From the NCBI GenBank assembly GCA_002440125.1, contig DJRQ01000034.1:3803-10678 (forward strand): a stretch of 6,876 bases of DNA. Reading direction: 5' to 3'. Source of the stretch: Caryophanales bacterium UBA6356 (lineage in GTDB: Bacteria; Bacillota_I; Bacilli_A; RFN20; CAG-826). A program made the translations under genes and the position numbers. Below the pieces are notes generated by a model, which was given only the letters and a program-made list of their open reading frames with translations, was not told the origin of the DNA and did no database searches. Positions within the stretch are counted from its first letter, which is position 1, and the number at the start of each line of letters is the position of its first letter. Shown here one piece after another: positions 1 to 5,546 of the stretch.

Positions 1-573
1 CACTCCCACATTTGGGATTCTTGGGCTGATAAAACGGGTTCTATCGGAAAAGCCTATGGCTATCAACTCGCCAAGAAATCACTTTATCCAGAGGGTGAAT
101 TCGATCAGGTGGATCGCGTGCTTTTCGACCTCAAGAACAACCCTTCCTCTAGACGCATCCTCACGAACATCTATAACTTTGATGATTTGCACGAGATGCA
201 TCTCTATCCTTGTGCTTATTCGATGACATTCAACGTCTCTGGAGACACCTTGAACGGCATATTGAATCAAAGATCGAATGACATGCTAACCGCTAATAAC
301 TGGAATGTTTTGCAATATTCCCTCCTTCTTTTGATGTTTGCCCAAGTGTCAGGTTTGAAAGCGGGCACGCTCATTCACGTTATTTCAGACGCCCACCTTT
401 ATGATCGCCATATCGACTTGGTAAAAGAAGTTATGGGCAAACCTCGCCATCCAGCGCCGAAATTAAAGATGGATAAAAGCATCACAAACTTCTATGACTT
501 TAGCGTCGATAGCTTCGAACTCGAGGACTACGAATACGAGAAGCTAGGAAAGAAAATCCCGGTGGCCATCTAA
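1..573 (+). CDS. thyA: Thymidylate synthase (ThyA), 5' end cut by the window
   Basis: Converts dUMP and 5,10-methylene-tetrahydrofolate to dTMP and dihydrofolate in the cytoplasm. The reading frame is open from base 1, so the start lies outside; 190 residues remain, roughly the last 70% of a usual ThyA of about 264 residues. Seen in order (numbering from base 1): IWDSWAD at 4-10, the paired arginines of the phosphate site (SSRR, 49-52), the catalytic cysteine in LYPCAY (Cys71, codon at 211-213), QRSND, the Asn of WNVLQYS that contacts the uracil ring, DAHLYDRH matching the family DTHLY motif, and the typical C-terminus ending PVAI. The residue after the catalytic cysteine is Ala, where E. coli has His. 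The gene lies one base before folA, so the two are almost certainly co-transcribed. Family assignment is very secure; the upstream promoter is not visible. Confidence 0.96.
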   Translation, partial: HSHIWDSWADKTGSIGKAYGYQLAKKSLYPEGEFDQVDRVLFDLKNNPSSRRILTNIYNFDDLHEMHLYPCAYSMTFNVSGDTLNGILNQRSNDMLTANNWNVLQYSLLLLMFAQVSGLKAGTLIHVISDAHLYDRHIDLVKEVMGKPRHPAPKLKMDKSITNFYDFSVDSFELEDYEYEKLGKKIPVAI

Positions 574-574
574 A

Positions 575-1090
575 ATGAAAAAGCTTGTTGCGATACTCAA
601 TTGCGATAAACACTTTGGAATAGGAAAAAGAAACGATCTTCTTTTCCACTTGCCTTTGGACATGAAGTTTTTTCGCGAAACGACAAAAGGTCATACTGTC
701 GCCATGGGAGAAAACACTCTTCTCTCTTTTCCGAATGCAAGGCCGCTAAAAGATCGAACAAACATCGTCCTTTCAAAAGATGAAAGCCATAACTACGATA
801 ACGTTATCAACGTTCATTCGATGGACGATTTCAAGAAGACCATAAAAACGCGCTTAGTTGAAGATGACGTTTTTATCATAGGCGGAGCTTCTATATATCG
901 CCAAATGCTCCCTTATGTTGATATGGTTCTTCTAACGAAAGTAAATGAAGATGGGAAGGCGGAAGTCTTTTTTCCAAACATCGATAAAGACCCCGCTTTT
1001 AAACTTCTTTCTTGCAGCAACCCCCTCAACGACAACGGACATGAAATTTGTTTCTGCACCTATAGCAACAAGGAAAAATTGCCTCTTTAG
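575..1090 (+). CDS. folA: Dihydrofolate reductase (FolA)
   Basis: NADPH-dependent reduction of dihydrofolate to tetrahydrofolate, regenerating the cofactor consumed by ThyA. The product has 171 residues, a normal length. Visible family features: the N-terminal strand KKLVAILNCD, the active-site acid Asp29 in HLPLDMKFF, TVAMGENT (the MGxxT cofactor motif), Arg61 in DRTNIVLS that binds the substrate glutamate, the Gly-Gly of FIIGGASIY (103-104), and Thr121 in LLTKV. The usual Pro-Trp before the active-site helix (LPW) is Leu-Phe here (LLF, 22-24). The ATG comes one base after the thyA stop. A weak GGTGG at 561-565 is the only nearby Shine-Dalgarno-like sequence, so translation probably depends on coupling to thyA. 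No strong terminator follows the TAG stop. Confidence 0.96.
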   Translation: MKKLVAILNCDKHFGIGKRNDLLFHLPLDMKFFRETTKGHTVAMGENTLLSFPNARPLKDRTNIVLSKDESHNYDNVINVHSMDDFKKTIKTRLVEDDVFIIGGASIYRQMLPYVDMVLLTKVNEDGKAEVFFPNIDKDPAFKLLSCSNPLNDNGHEICFCTYSNKEKLPL

Positions 1091-1228
1091 GGTCGATAAG
1101 TTAAGAATTATTCGAAACACATATCCTTGAAACGCCGTTGTAGCCTTTTTTGGCCACGATAGTAAAAGAAACAAAAAAACACTTTCTTCCCTAGAAGAGA
1201 AAAATGCGGAAGAATCGTCAAAAAAACG

Positions 1229-1257
1229 TTGCGGCAATTTCGAGACCTGCTTATAAT
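1229..1257 (+). promoter_or_regulatory. Predicted sigma-A promoter of tRNA-Leu
   Basis: A perfect TATAAT at 1252-1257 lies 17 bp after TTGCGG (1229-1234), which keeps the key TTG of the -35 consensus. Transcription would begin near 1264, only a few bases before the mature tRNA 5' end at 1268, so the 5' leader to be removed by RNase P would be very short. Inferred from consensus and position only. Confidence 0.75.
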
Positions 1258-1267
1258 ACACGTTGCC

Positions 1268-1352
1268 GCGGGAATGGCGGAAATGGTAGACGCGTACGTT
1301 TGAGGGGCGTATGGGGCAACCCATGCCAGTTCGATTCTGGTTTCCCGCACCA
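1268..1352 (+). tRNA. tRNA-Leu, anticodon GAG
   Basis: Folded by eye into a complete class II cloverleaf of 85 nt. The acceptor GCGGGAA (1268-1274) pairs with TTCCCGC (1342-1348). The D stem is GCG/CGC (1277-1279 with 1291-1293). The anticodon stem is TACGT/GCGTA (1295-1299 with 1307-1311, ending in one T-G pair). The loop TTGAGGG has anticodon GAG at 1302-1304, reading CUC and CUU. A long variable arm (TGGG/CCCA) marks a leucine-type class II tRNA. The T arm is GCCAG-TTCGATT-CTGGT. Discriminator A1349 is the leucine identity base, and CCA (1350-1352) is encoded. It has its own promoter and terminator, so it is a single-gene unit. Confidence 0.97.
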
Positions 1353-1361
1353 AGCGAAATG

Positions 1362-1385
1362 AATGGCACTCCGGTGCCATTTTTT
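1362..1385 (+). terminator. Intrinsic terminator after tRNA-Leu
   Basis: A perfect 8-bp stem AATGGCAC/GTGCCATT (1362-1369 with 1374-1381) with loop TCCG runs into a T run (1380-1385). It starts 9 bases after the tRNA CCA end. The opposite strand lacks a T run at the matching place, so it works rightwards. Confidence 0.9.
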
Positions 1386-1409
1386 CATGCTTCCAACTCG
1401 TTTTAAAAT
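1382..1409 (+). promoter_or_regulatory. Possible promoter for the ABC-F gene
   Basis: TAAAAT at 1404-1409 is a good -10 box, with a poor -35 candidate TTTTCA at 1382-1387 (16-bp spacer). The -35 overlaps the tail of the tRNA terminator. The predicted start point, near 1416, would fall inside the Shine-Dalgarno GAAAGGG (1411-1417), leaving a very short leader. A promoter is needed here because the upstream unit is terminated, but the exact boxes are uncertain; TATATT at 1421-1426 is another possible -10. Confidence 0.35.
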
Positions 1410-1424
1410 AGAAAGGGTGCTATA

Positions 1425-2966
1425 TTGTGGCCTATGGCACTCATCGAATGCGAAAACATCAACTTCAATTATAGCGACAAAGAGCTTTACCGAAACGCTT
1501 CCATGAAAATCAATTCTGGCGAGCATTGCGTGCTTGTCGGCGCCAATGGATGTGGAAAAACGACTCTTCTTAATATCCTTGCCGGTATCCTCTCCCCCGA
1601 CAAAGGAAAGGTAACATGGACAAACGGCGTTACCTTTAGCTATCTTGATCAGCAACTAAAAATCGACAAAGACATGCCATTAAGCGATTATCTTTATGGC
1701 GTTTATAAAGAGCTTTATGACAAAGAGAAAGCCATGGAGAAGCTTTACGAAGAGGCGGCTTTGAACCTCAATGATTTCGAAAAAATACTGGCAAAAGCCG
1801 AACGCATTCAAAATGAACTCGATTCGAAAAACTTCTACGCCCTCGAAGAAAAAGTCGGTCGGCTAACGGATGGGCTTGGTTTAGATAAAGCCCACATGGA
1901 GATGCCTCTTCATGCGCTAAGCTCAGGGCAAAGAGAAAAAGCCTATCTGGCGAAAATGCTCCTTGAGGAAAAAAGCGTTCTTATCATGGATGAGCCGACC
2001 AACTTCCTTGATGCGAACCAAGTGGATTGGCTTGCCCGGTATTTAATTGAGTATCCGAACGCTTTCTTGGTAGTAAGCCATGACAAGGCTTTTTTGGAAA
2101 GAATCGCCAATGTCGTCTTTGTTTTAGAAAATGGAACGATCACCCGCTACAAAGGCGATTACGAGCACTTCTTGATTCAGCACGCGCTCGATAAAGAACA
2201 GTACGAAAAGAATTACGAAGCGCAGCAGCGCTACATCAAAAAAGAGGAGCAGTTCATTGCCGCCCATATCGTGCGTGCCACCTCTTCGAAAGCGGCGAAA
2301 AGCCATCGCGCTCGCTTAGCGCATTTGGAAAGAATGGACGCGCCCGTCAAAGGAGAAGGGAAGATTCGCTTTTCTTTCCCCTATACCCATCCCGTCGGCC
2401 AAAAGCCTTTGCAGGTTGAAAATCTCGTTATTGGTTATAAAATGCCACTCCTTTCCCCTATTAGCTTCACTTTAAAAGAAGGGGAAAAGATAGCGATACT
2501 TGGTGAAAATGGGGTTGGAAAAACAACCTTTCTGAAGACTATCTTAGGTTTCATACCGCCTTTAGGCGGAACCTATAAGTGGCTCGAGGGGATAGTAACG
2601 AACTATTATAGCCAAGACGAGAAAATCGATATGGGCCTTTCGCCATTTGAACTTCTGGCAAACGCCTATCCCGAAAAAAACAACACCGAGATTCGAACCG
2701 CTTTAGGAGCAACTGGAGTCAAAAAAGAGCTCGCCTTACGTCCATTAAGCGAACTTTCCGGTGGTGAAATGACCAAGGCAAGATTCGCTTTGATGAGTCT
2801 TAAAAAGAGCAATTTCTTAATCTTCGATGAACCAACCAACCATCTTGACCAAAAGGCCAAGGACGCTCTTTTTGAAGCCATCGAAAACTACTCTGGAAGC
2901 GTTATTATCGTGAGTCACGAAAAAGACTTTTACGATGGCCTTGTCGACTACGAACTCTATTTCTAA
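1425..2966 (+). CDS. ABC-F family ATP-binding protein (twin ATPase, ribosome-associated type)
   Basis: A soluble protein with two ABC ATPase domains and no membrane segments, the layout of ABC-F proteins, which bind the ribosomal E site and act on translation. Domain 1: Walker A GANGCGKT (39-46), signature LSSGQ (165-169), Walker B with DEPTNFLD (189-196) and switch His219. A charged helical linker follows (about 245-310: EEQFI, RATSSKAAKSHRARLAHLERM), the P-site-tRNA interaction region. Domain 2: Walker A GENGVGKT (360-367), LSGGE (444-448), DEPTNHLD (468-475), and VSHE with Glu in place of the usual Asp. The linker looks most like the YbiT/YkpA group, but this is tentative, and I see no basis for calling it a resistance factor. 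TTG at 1425 is chosen because GAAAGGG (1411-1417) lies 7 bases before it; ATG at 1434 (MALIE) is the alternative, with 16-base spacing. The C-terminus stops 15 residues after VSHE, slightly short for the family. Confidence 0.92.
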   Translation: MWPMALIECENINFNYSDKELYRNASMKINSGEHCVLVGANGCGKTTLLNILAGILSPDKGKVTWTNGVTFSYLDQQLKIDKDMPLSDYLYGVYKELYDKEKAMEKLYEEAALNLNDFEKILAKAERIQNELDSKNFYALEEKVGRLTDGLGLDKAHMEMPLHALSSGQREKAYLAKMLLEEKSVLIMDEPTNFLDANQVDWLARYLIEYPNAFLVVSHDKAFLERIANVVFVLENGTITRYKGDYEHFLIQHALDKEQYEKNYEAQQRYIKKEEQFIAAHIVRATSSKAAKSHRARLAHLERMDAPVKGEGKIRFSFPYTHPVGQKPLQVENLVIGYKMPLLSPISFTLKEGEKIAILGENGVGKTTFLKTILGFIPPLGGTYKWLEGIVTNYYSQDEKIDMGLSPFELLANAYPEKNNTEIRTALGATGVKKELALRPLSELSGGEMTKARFALMSLKKSNFLIFDEPTNHLDQKAKDALFEAIENYSGSVIIVSHEKDFYDGLVDYELYF

Positions 2967-3490
2967 GCAAGGCGATTTCTTTTACGGAAGCCAAAAAGAA
3001 AGAAAAGCCATGAATAAAGCCACATCTTGCGCCAATATTCATAGCCAATGATTTCGCTGTTATAGGTGGCAATAATGCGTCTAAAATTGCCATCGATATC
3101 CATAAGGGTGCTTAAAAGGCGCAGGATTTCCTCATCTTTCGAAAGGAACTCATTTTGGCTCACCAATAAAGTCAATCTTTTTTGAAGGTCGCTAATCGTT
3201 TTGGAAACCCCCCGGATCTCACTCTCTTTAAGCGTGTCGATTTTAAGCCAACACATTTTGGCGCAGCTTTCTTTGGTCAGAGAGTCGATCGAAATCCCTT
3301 TCTCATCAAAAAGGTTATAAAGAGTGGAGAGGACATCCTTCTTCTCCTTAAGAAGCACACTGAAAGCAATAAGCCTCTTATTGAGCTTTCCTTGGAAAGA
3401 AAGAAGGCTCATCAACACGTAGATGAAAAAGCCTAAATAAAGCACCAGAAGGACGGCTAACACATAAAGAAAAATGCTAAGTCCATTCAT
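2963..3490 (-). CDS. LemA-like membrane-anchored protein, divergent
   Basis: Product of 175 residues, function unknown. Residues about 4-33 form one long hydrophobic helix, a probable membrane anchor. The rest is predicted helical and matches the LemA pattern: LLKEKKDVLSTL (46-57) fits the family stretch ...LKRRxDLIPNL, and near the end come EEILRLLSTLMD, RRIIATYN (Tyr143-Asn144, the family RxxYN), IIGY and a terminal LFGFR (165-169). The usual YP motif before the last helices is replaced by SQNEF. LemA family proteins are small helical bundles with an N-terminal membrane helix; their biochemical role is unclear. The ATG at 3488-3490 has no clear Shine-Dalgarno, but a promoter lies only a few bases upstream. 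The gene sits alone on this strand, converging with the ABC-F gene and diverging from the HAD gene. The LemA call rests on motif order, not a search. Confidence 0.72.
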   Translation of the reverse strand: MNGLSIFLYVLAVLLVLYLGFFIYVLMSLLSFQGKLNKRLIAFSVLLKEKKDVLSTLYNLFDEKGISIDSLTKESCAKMCWLKIDTLKESEIRGVSKTISDLQKRLTLLVSQNEFLSKDEEILRLLSTLMDIDGNFRRIIATYNSEIIGYEYWRKMWLYSWLFFLFGFRKRNRLA

Positions 3491-3499
3491 ATCGCCATA

Positions 3500-3527
3500 A
3501 TTCTATGGGAAAAGCCGAAGAAATCAA
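3500..3527 (-). promoter_or_regulatory. Predicted promoter of the lemA-like gene
   Basis: On the minus strand TTGATT (3522-3527) and TAGAAT (3500-3505) are separated by 16 bp. A start about 7 bases beyond the -10 falls near 3493, and the ATG begins at 3490, so the message would be nearly leaderless. The absence of a ribosome binding site before the ATG agrees with this. Consensus-based inference. Confidence 0.5.
3509..3523 (+). repeat. 15-bp direct repeat, copy 1
   Basis: GAAAAGCCGAAGAAA, identical to the copy at 3584-3598. This copy lies within the spacer and the edge of the -35 box of the leftward lemA-like promoter. It may be a protein-binding site; only the identity and position are seen. 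Confidence 0.7.
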
Positions 3528-3554
3528 TAAATAGGGCTTTTTAAGCGCGCATTT

Positions 3555-3583
3555 TTGCTTTCTTAGGAGACATGCCTTATACT
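3555..3583 (+). promoter_or_regulatory. Predicted promoter of the HAD phosphatase gene
   Basis: TTGCTT (3555-3560), a 17-bp spacer and TATACT (3578-3583) make a good sigma-A type promoter on the plus strand. The expected start point is near 3590, which gives a leader of about 23 bases to the ATG at 3613. It is back to back with the leftward promoter. Confidence 0.65.
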
Positions 3584-3598
3584 GAAAAGCCGAAGAAA
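3584..3598 (+). repeat. 15-bp direct repeat, copy 2
   Basis: The second exact copy of GAAAAGCCGAAGAAA, 75 bp downstream of the first. It begins directly after the -10 box of the HAD promoter and covers the predicted transcription start, where a bound protein would block initiation. A regulatory role is inferred. Confidence 0.7.
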
Positions 3599-3612
3599 GT
3601 TCGGTGAAAAAC

Positions 3613-4440
3613 ATGAAAAAACCAATTTTAGCCATTCTTTATGATTTTGATAGCACGTTAGCGATAAGCGATATGCAGAATTTCTCTTTTATCCCATCTC
3701 TTGGACTTACGCCGGAAGAATTTTGGAAAAAGACCACGGATTTTAGCGCCAAAACAGGAATGGAAAGGACTTTGGCCTATCTTTACGTCATGATTAAAGC
3801 CTGCGAAGAAAAAGGCATCAAAATGACAAGCGATTACCTTAAGGAAATGGGCAAGAACATCAAGTTCTTCCCTGGCGTCCTCGATTGGTTCAAAAGAGTG
3901 AATGAATATGGCAACGAACATGATGTGAAAGTGGAACACTACCTCGTGAGTTCTGGCAATCGCGAAATAGTCACCGGTTGCCCAATCTATAAGGAATTCA
4001 AGATGGTTTATGGATGCGAATTCTATTTTGATCCCGTCACGAAGCTCCCTTTATGGCCAAAGCTTGTCATCAATTTCACCCAAAAAACGCAATACCTCTA
4101 CCGCATTTCCAAAGGAGTTTATGATGCCACCGACGACATCGGCGTTAACGAAAAGCGACCCGAAAGACGCGTACCTTATAACAACATCGTTTATATAGGC
4201 GACGGAATGACCGATATCCCAGCCATGATAGTCGCCAAGAATAGCGGTGGAAAATCAATTGCCGTCTATCCGAAAGGCAATCGCGACAAAGTGAAGGGTC
4301 TTTATGAAGATGGCCGCGTGAATTACATCGCTTGCGCCGATTATCGAGAAGGGACCGAAATCGAAAAAATCATGCGCCTTATCATTCAAGGCGTTGCCAT
4401 TAATGAATCTTTGTCAAGCCGCGAAAACAAGTCCCTTTAA
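3613..4440 (+). CDS. HAD-superfamily phosphatase/hydrolase, substrate unknown
   Basis: Product of 275 residues, predicted cytoplasmic. All four HAD motifs are visible: motif I DFDST (Asp11 nucleophile, Asp13 acid/base), motif II Ser in YLVSSGNR (113-114), a motif III Lys candidate at 158 (FTQKTQ), and motif IV IGDGMTD (Asp197, Asp201) that holds magnesium. The region between motifs I and II (about 20-105) is a large helical cap, as in phosphoserine phosphatase-like enzymes, so a phosphate ester substrate is likely. The neighbours do not suggest which one. ATG at 3613 is chosen because GGTGA (3603-3607) can pair with the 16S tail 5 bases before it; an in-frame GTG at 3604 would add three residues. 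It is transcribed alone from the promoter at 3555-3583, divergently from the lemA-like gene. Confidence 0.85.
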   Translation: MKKPILAILYDFDSTLAISDMQNFSFIPSLGLTPEEFWKKTTDFSAKTGMERTLAYLYVMIKACEEKGIKMTSDYLKEMGKNIKFFPGVLDWFKRVNEYGNEHDVKVEHYLVSSGNREIVTGCPIYKEFKMVYGCEFYFDPVTKLPLWPKLVINFTQKTQYLYRISKGVYDATDDIGVNEKRPERRVPYNNIVYIGDGMTDIPAMIVAKNSGGKSIAVYPKGNRDKVKGLYEDGRVNYIACADYREGTEIEKIMRLIIQGVAINESLSSRENKSL

Positions 4441-4444
4441 AGAT

Positions 4445-4473
4445 TTATCTTTAGTCTCCTTTTAAGTTAGAAT
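4445..4473 (+). promoter_or_regulatory. Possible promoter of the ispD operon
   Basis: TAGAAT (4468-4473) is a fair -10 box, with a weak -35 candidate TTATCT (4445-4450) and a 17-bp spacer. The start would fall near 4480, at the edge of the Shine-Dalgarno AAAGGGGG (4478-4485), again giving a very short leader. Read-through from the HAD gene is also possible, since no convincing terminator lies between. Confidence 0.4.
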
Positions 4474-4491
4474 AACGAAAGGGGGTTACGT

Positions 4492-5184
4492 ATGTCTAAA
4501 GTCATCGCCATTCTTTTGCTCGCTGGCAAAAGCGAAAGAACACAAACCAAAACGCCAAAGCAATACGCTCTATCAAAAAAGAAAGTTCCTCTTTTCCTTG
4601 AAACCTTTTTCCGATTAAAAGAAGCAGATTTCATTGATGAAACGTTTTTCGTCACCCCGGAAGGCGATATGGAAAAGGTTCAAGAATTCCTAAAAAACGC
4701 TGGCATAAACCCTCTCGATTACTCATTCGTCGAAGGAGGAAAAACCCGCGAGGAAAGCGTGTATCACGCCCTAACGAAAATCAAAGAAAATCCTGCAAAT
4801 CGCGATTCTTTTGTTCTAATTCATGATGCCGACCGCCCCTATATTAAAGCTTCTTTCTTAAAAAGAGTCATCGAAGAAGCCACGAAAAAAGGCACCGCCA
4901 TTCCAGCTCTTAGAAGCCACGATTCCCTCGTAGAAATTCAAGGAGATTCCATTTCCTATCTGCCACGGGAAAATATTTATCGCGTCCAAACGCCACAAGC
5001 TTTCTTGTTTCCGCCACTCTACGACGCATTTAAAGCGAAGAAAGAGGAATTGTCTTTGTATAGCGACGATGCTTCGGTTTACTTGGCCAAACACCAAAAG
5101 GGGCTATTCTTTGTTCCGGGCGAAGAAGAAAACATTAAAATAACAAGCAGAGAAGAGCTCGAGAAATGGAGGAAGGGAAAATGA
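4492..5184 (+). CDS. ispD: 2-C-methyl-D-erythritol 4-phosphate cytidylyltransferase (IspD)
   Basis: Joins CTP and methylerythritol phosphate to make CDP-methylerythritol, the third step of the MEP isoprenoid pathway. The 230-residue length is typical. Motifs in order: a nucleotide loop LLAGKSER with Arg16, PKQY (Lys23), GGKTREESV (82-90), HDADRP (111-116, with the conserved Asp112 and Arg115), LPRENIY (Arg159), RVQTPQAF (Thr167), SDDAS (191-195) and NIKIT (Lys216). The loop departs from the usual AAGxGxRM: it has Leu for the first Ala and lacks the Met after Arg. HDAARP is HDADRP, and the Thr of the family D-T motif is Ser (HDSL). AAAGGGGG lies 6 bases before the ATG. It overlaps the next gene by four bases (ATGA). 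The related ribitol-5-phosphate enzyme TarI has the same fold and is the main alternative, though no teichoic acid gene is nearby. Confidence 0.85.
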   Translation: MSKVIAILLLAGKSERTQTKTPKQYALSKKKVPLFLETFFRLKEADFIDETFFVTPEGDMEKVQEFLKNAGINPLDYSFVEGGKTREESVYHALTKIKENPANRDSFVLIHDADRPYIKASFLKRVIEEATKKGTAIPALRSHDSLVEIQGDSISYLPRENIYRVQTPQAFLFPPLYDAFKAKKEELSLYSDDASVYLAKHQKGLFFVPGEEENIKITSREELEKWRKGK

Positions 5185-5546
5185 AAGAAATTAAAGTAGG
5201 CGATATCATCGAGGGGACCGTCGTAAGGGTCTATCCCAAGTATGCCATTATGCTTTTCGATGAAGGGAGAACGGGTCTTCTCCACATCAGCGAGCTTTCA
5301 AACGCCTATATACGAAACTTCACAGCCTTCGTTCAAGTGGGTAATATATATAAGGTCAAAGTGATTGACGAAGACGAAAAGGAAGGATTCCTTAAAGTCT
5401 CTCTCAAGCAAACGACCTATAATGAGAGGCATAAATCCCTTTCAAGAATCCCTATAGATCCAGCAAAGATTTCTTTCGATGAGCTTCAAAAGAAACTTCC
5501 ATCTTGGATTTTGGAAGAGAATGCCAAAGAGGGAGAAAAACAATGA
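5181..5546 (+). CDS. Small S1-domain RNA-binding protein (CvfD/YugI-like)
   Basis: Product of 121 residues. Residues about 5-77 form one S1 OB-fold domain: KVGDIIEGTV, the RNA-binding turn with RTGLLHISELS, a VGNIYKVKV strand and LKVSLKQ at the end. The charged tail (about 78-121) has no known motif. It resembles the single-S1 proteins of Firmicutes (CvfD, YugI/general stress protein 13), which bind RNA or ribosomes and affect gene expression after transcription; that role is by family only. ATG at 5181 is chosen because GGAGGAAGGG (5168-5177) precedes it; the in-frame ATG at 5166 would lie upstream of that site. It overlaps ispD and pgi by four bases each, so it is translated in step with both. 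The location beside pgi also occurs in Bacillus. Confidence 0.88.
   Translation: MKEIKVGDIIEGTVVRVYPKYAIMLFDEGRTGLLHISELSNAYIRNFTAFVQVGNIYKVKVIDEDEKEGFLKVSLKQTTYNERHKSLSRIPIDPAKISFDELQKKLPSWILEENAKEGEKQ

Noticed and set aside
1140..1157. Possible terminator after folA (GTAGCC-T6-GGCCAC)
   Set aside because: The T run is the loop and not the tail, and one stem pair is mismatched, so it lacks terminator form.
1173..1200. 7-bp hairpin with a T run on the minus strand (TCTCTTC/GAAGAAA then T7)
   Set aside because: No leftward gene lies upstream of it for it to end; on the plus strand it has no T run.
1268..1352. tRNA-Leu as an integration site for a mobile element
   Set aside because: No integrase, no duplicated tRNA 3' end and no foreign-looking genes nearby.
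932..1369. Long minus-strand open frames across folA and the tRNA
   Set aside because: They run antisense through folA and a tRNA, have no Shine-Dalgarno and resemble no protein family; chance open frames.
3182..3436. Plus-strand 84-residue open frame inside the lemA-like gene
   Set aside because: It lies opposite a better-supported gene with a membrane helix and family motifs; the product has no recognisable features.
4439..4452. AAAGA-TTTA-TCTTT hairpin after the HAD stop
   Set aside because: A 5-bp AT-rich stem is too weak, and only a short T run follows.
5182..5546. TGA read as Trp (Mycoplasma code)
   Set aside because: Both TGA codons form neat ATGA gene junctions, the proteins end at normal family lengths, and TGG is used for Trp throughout.
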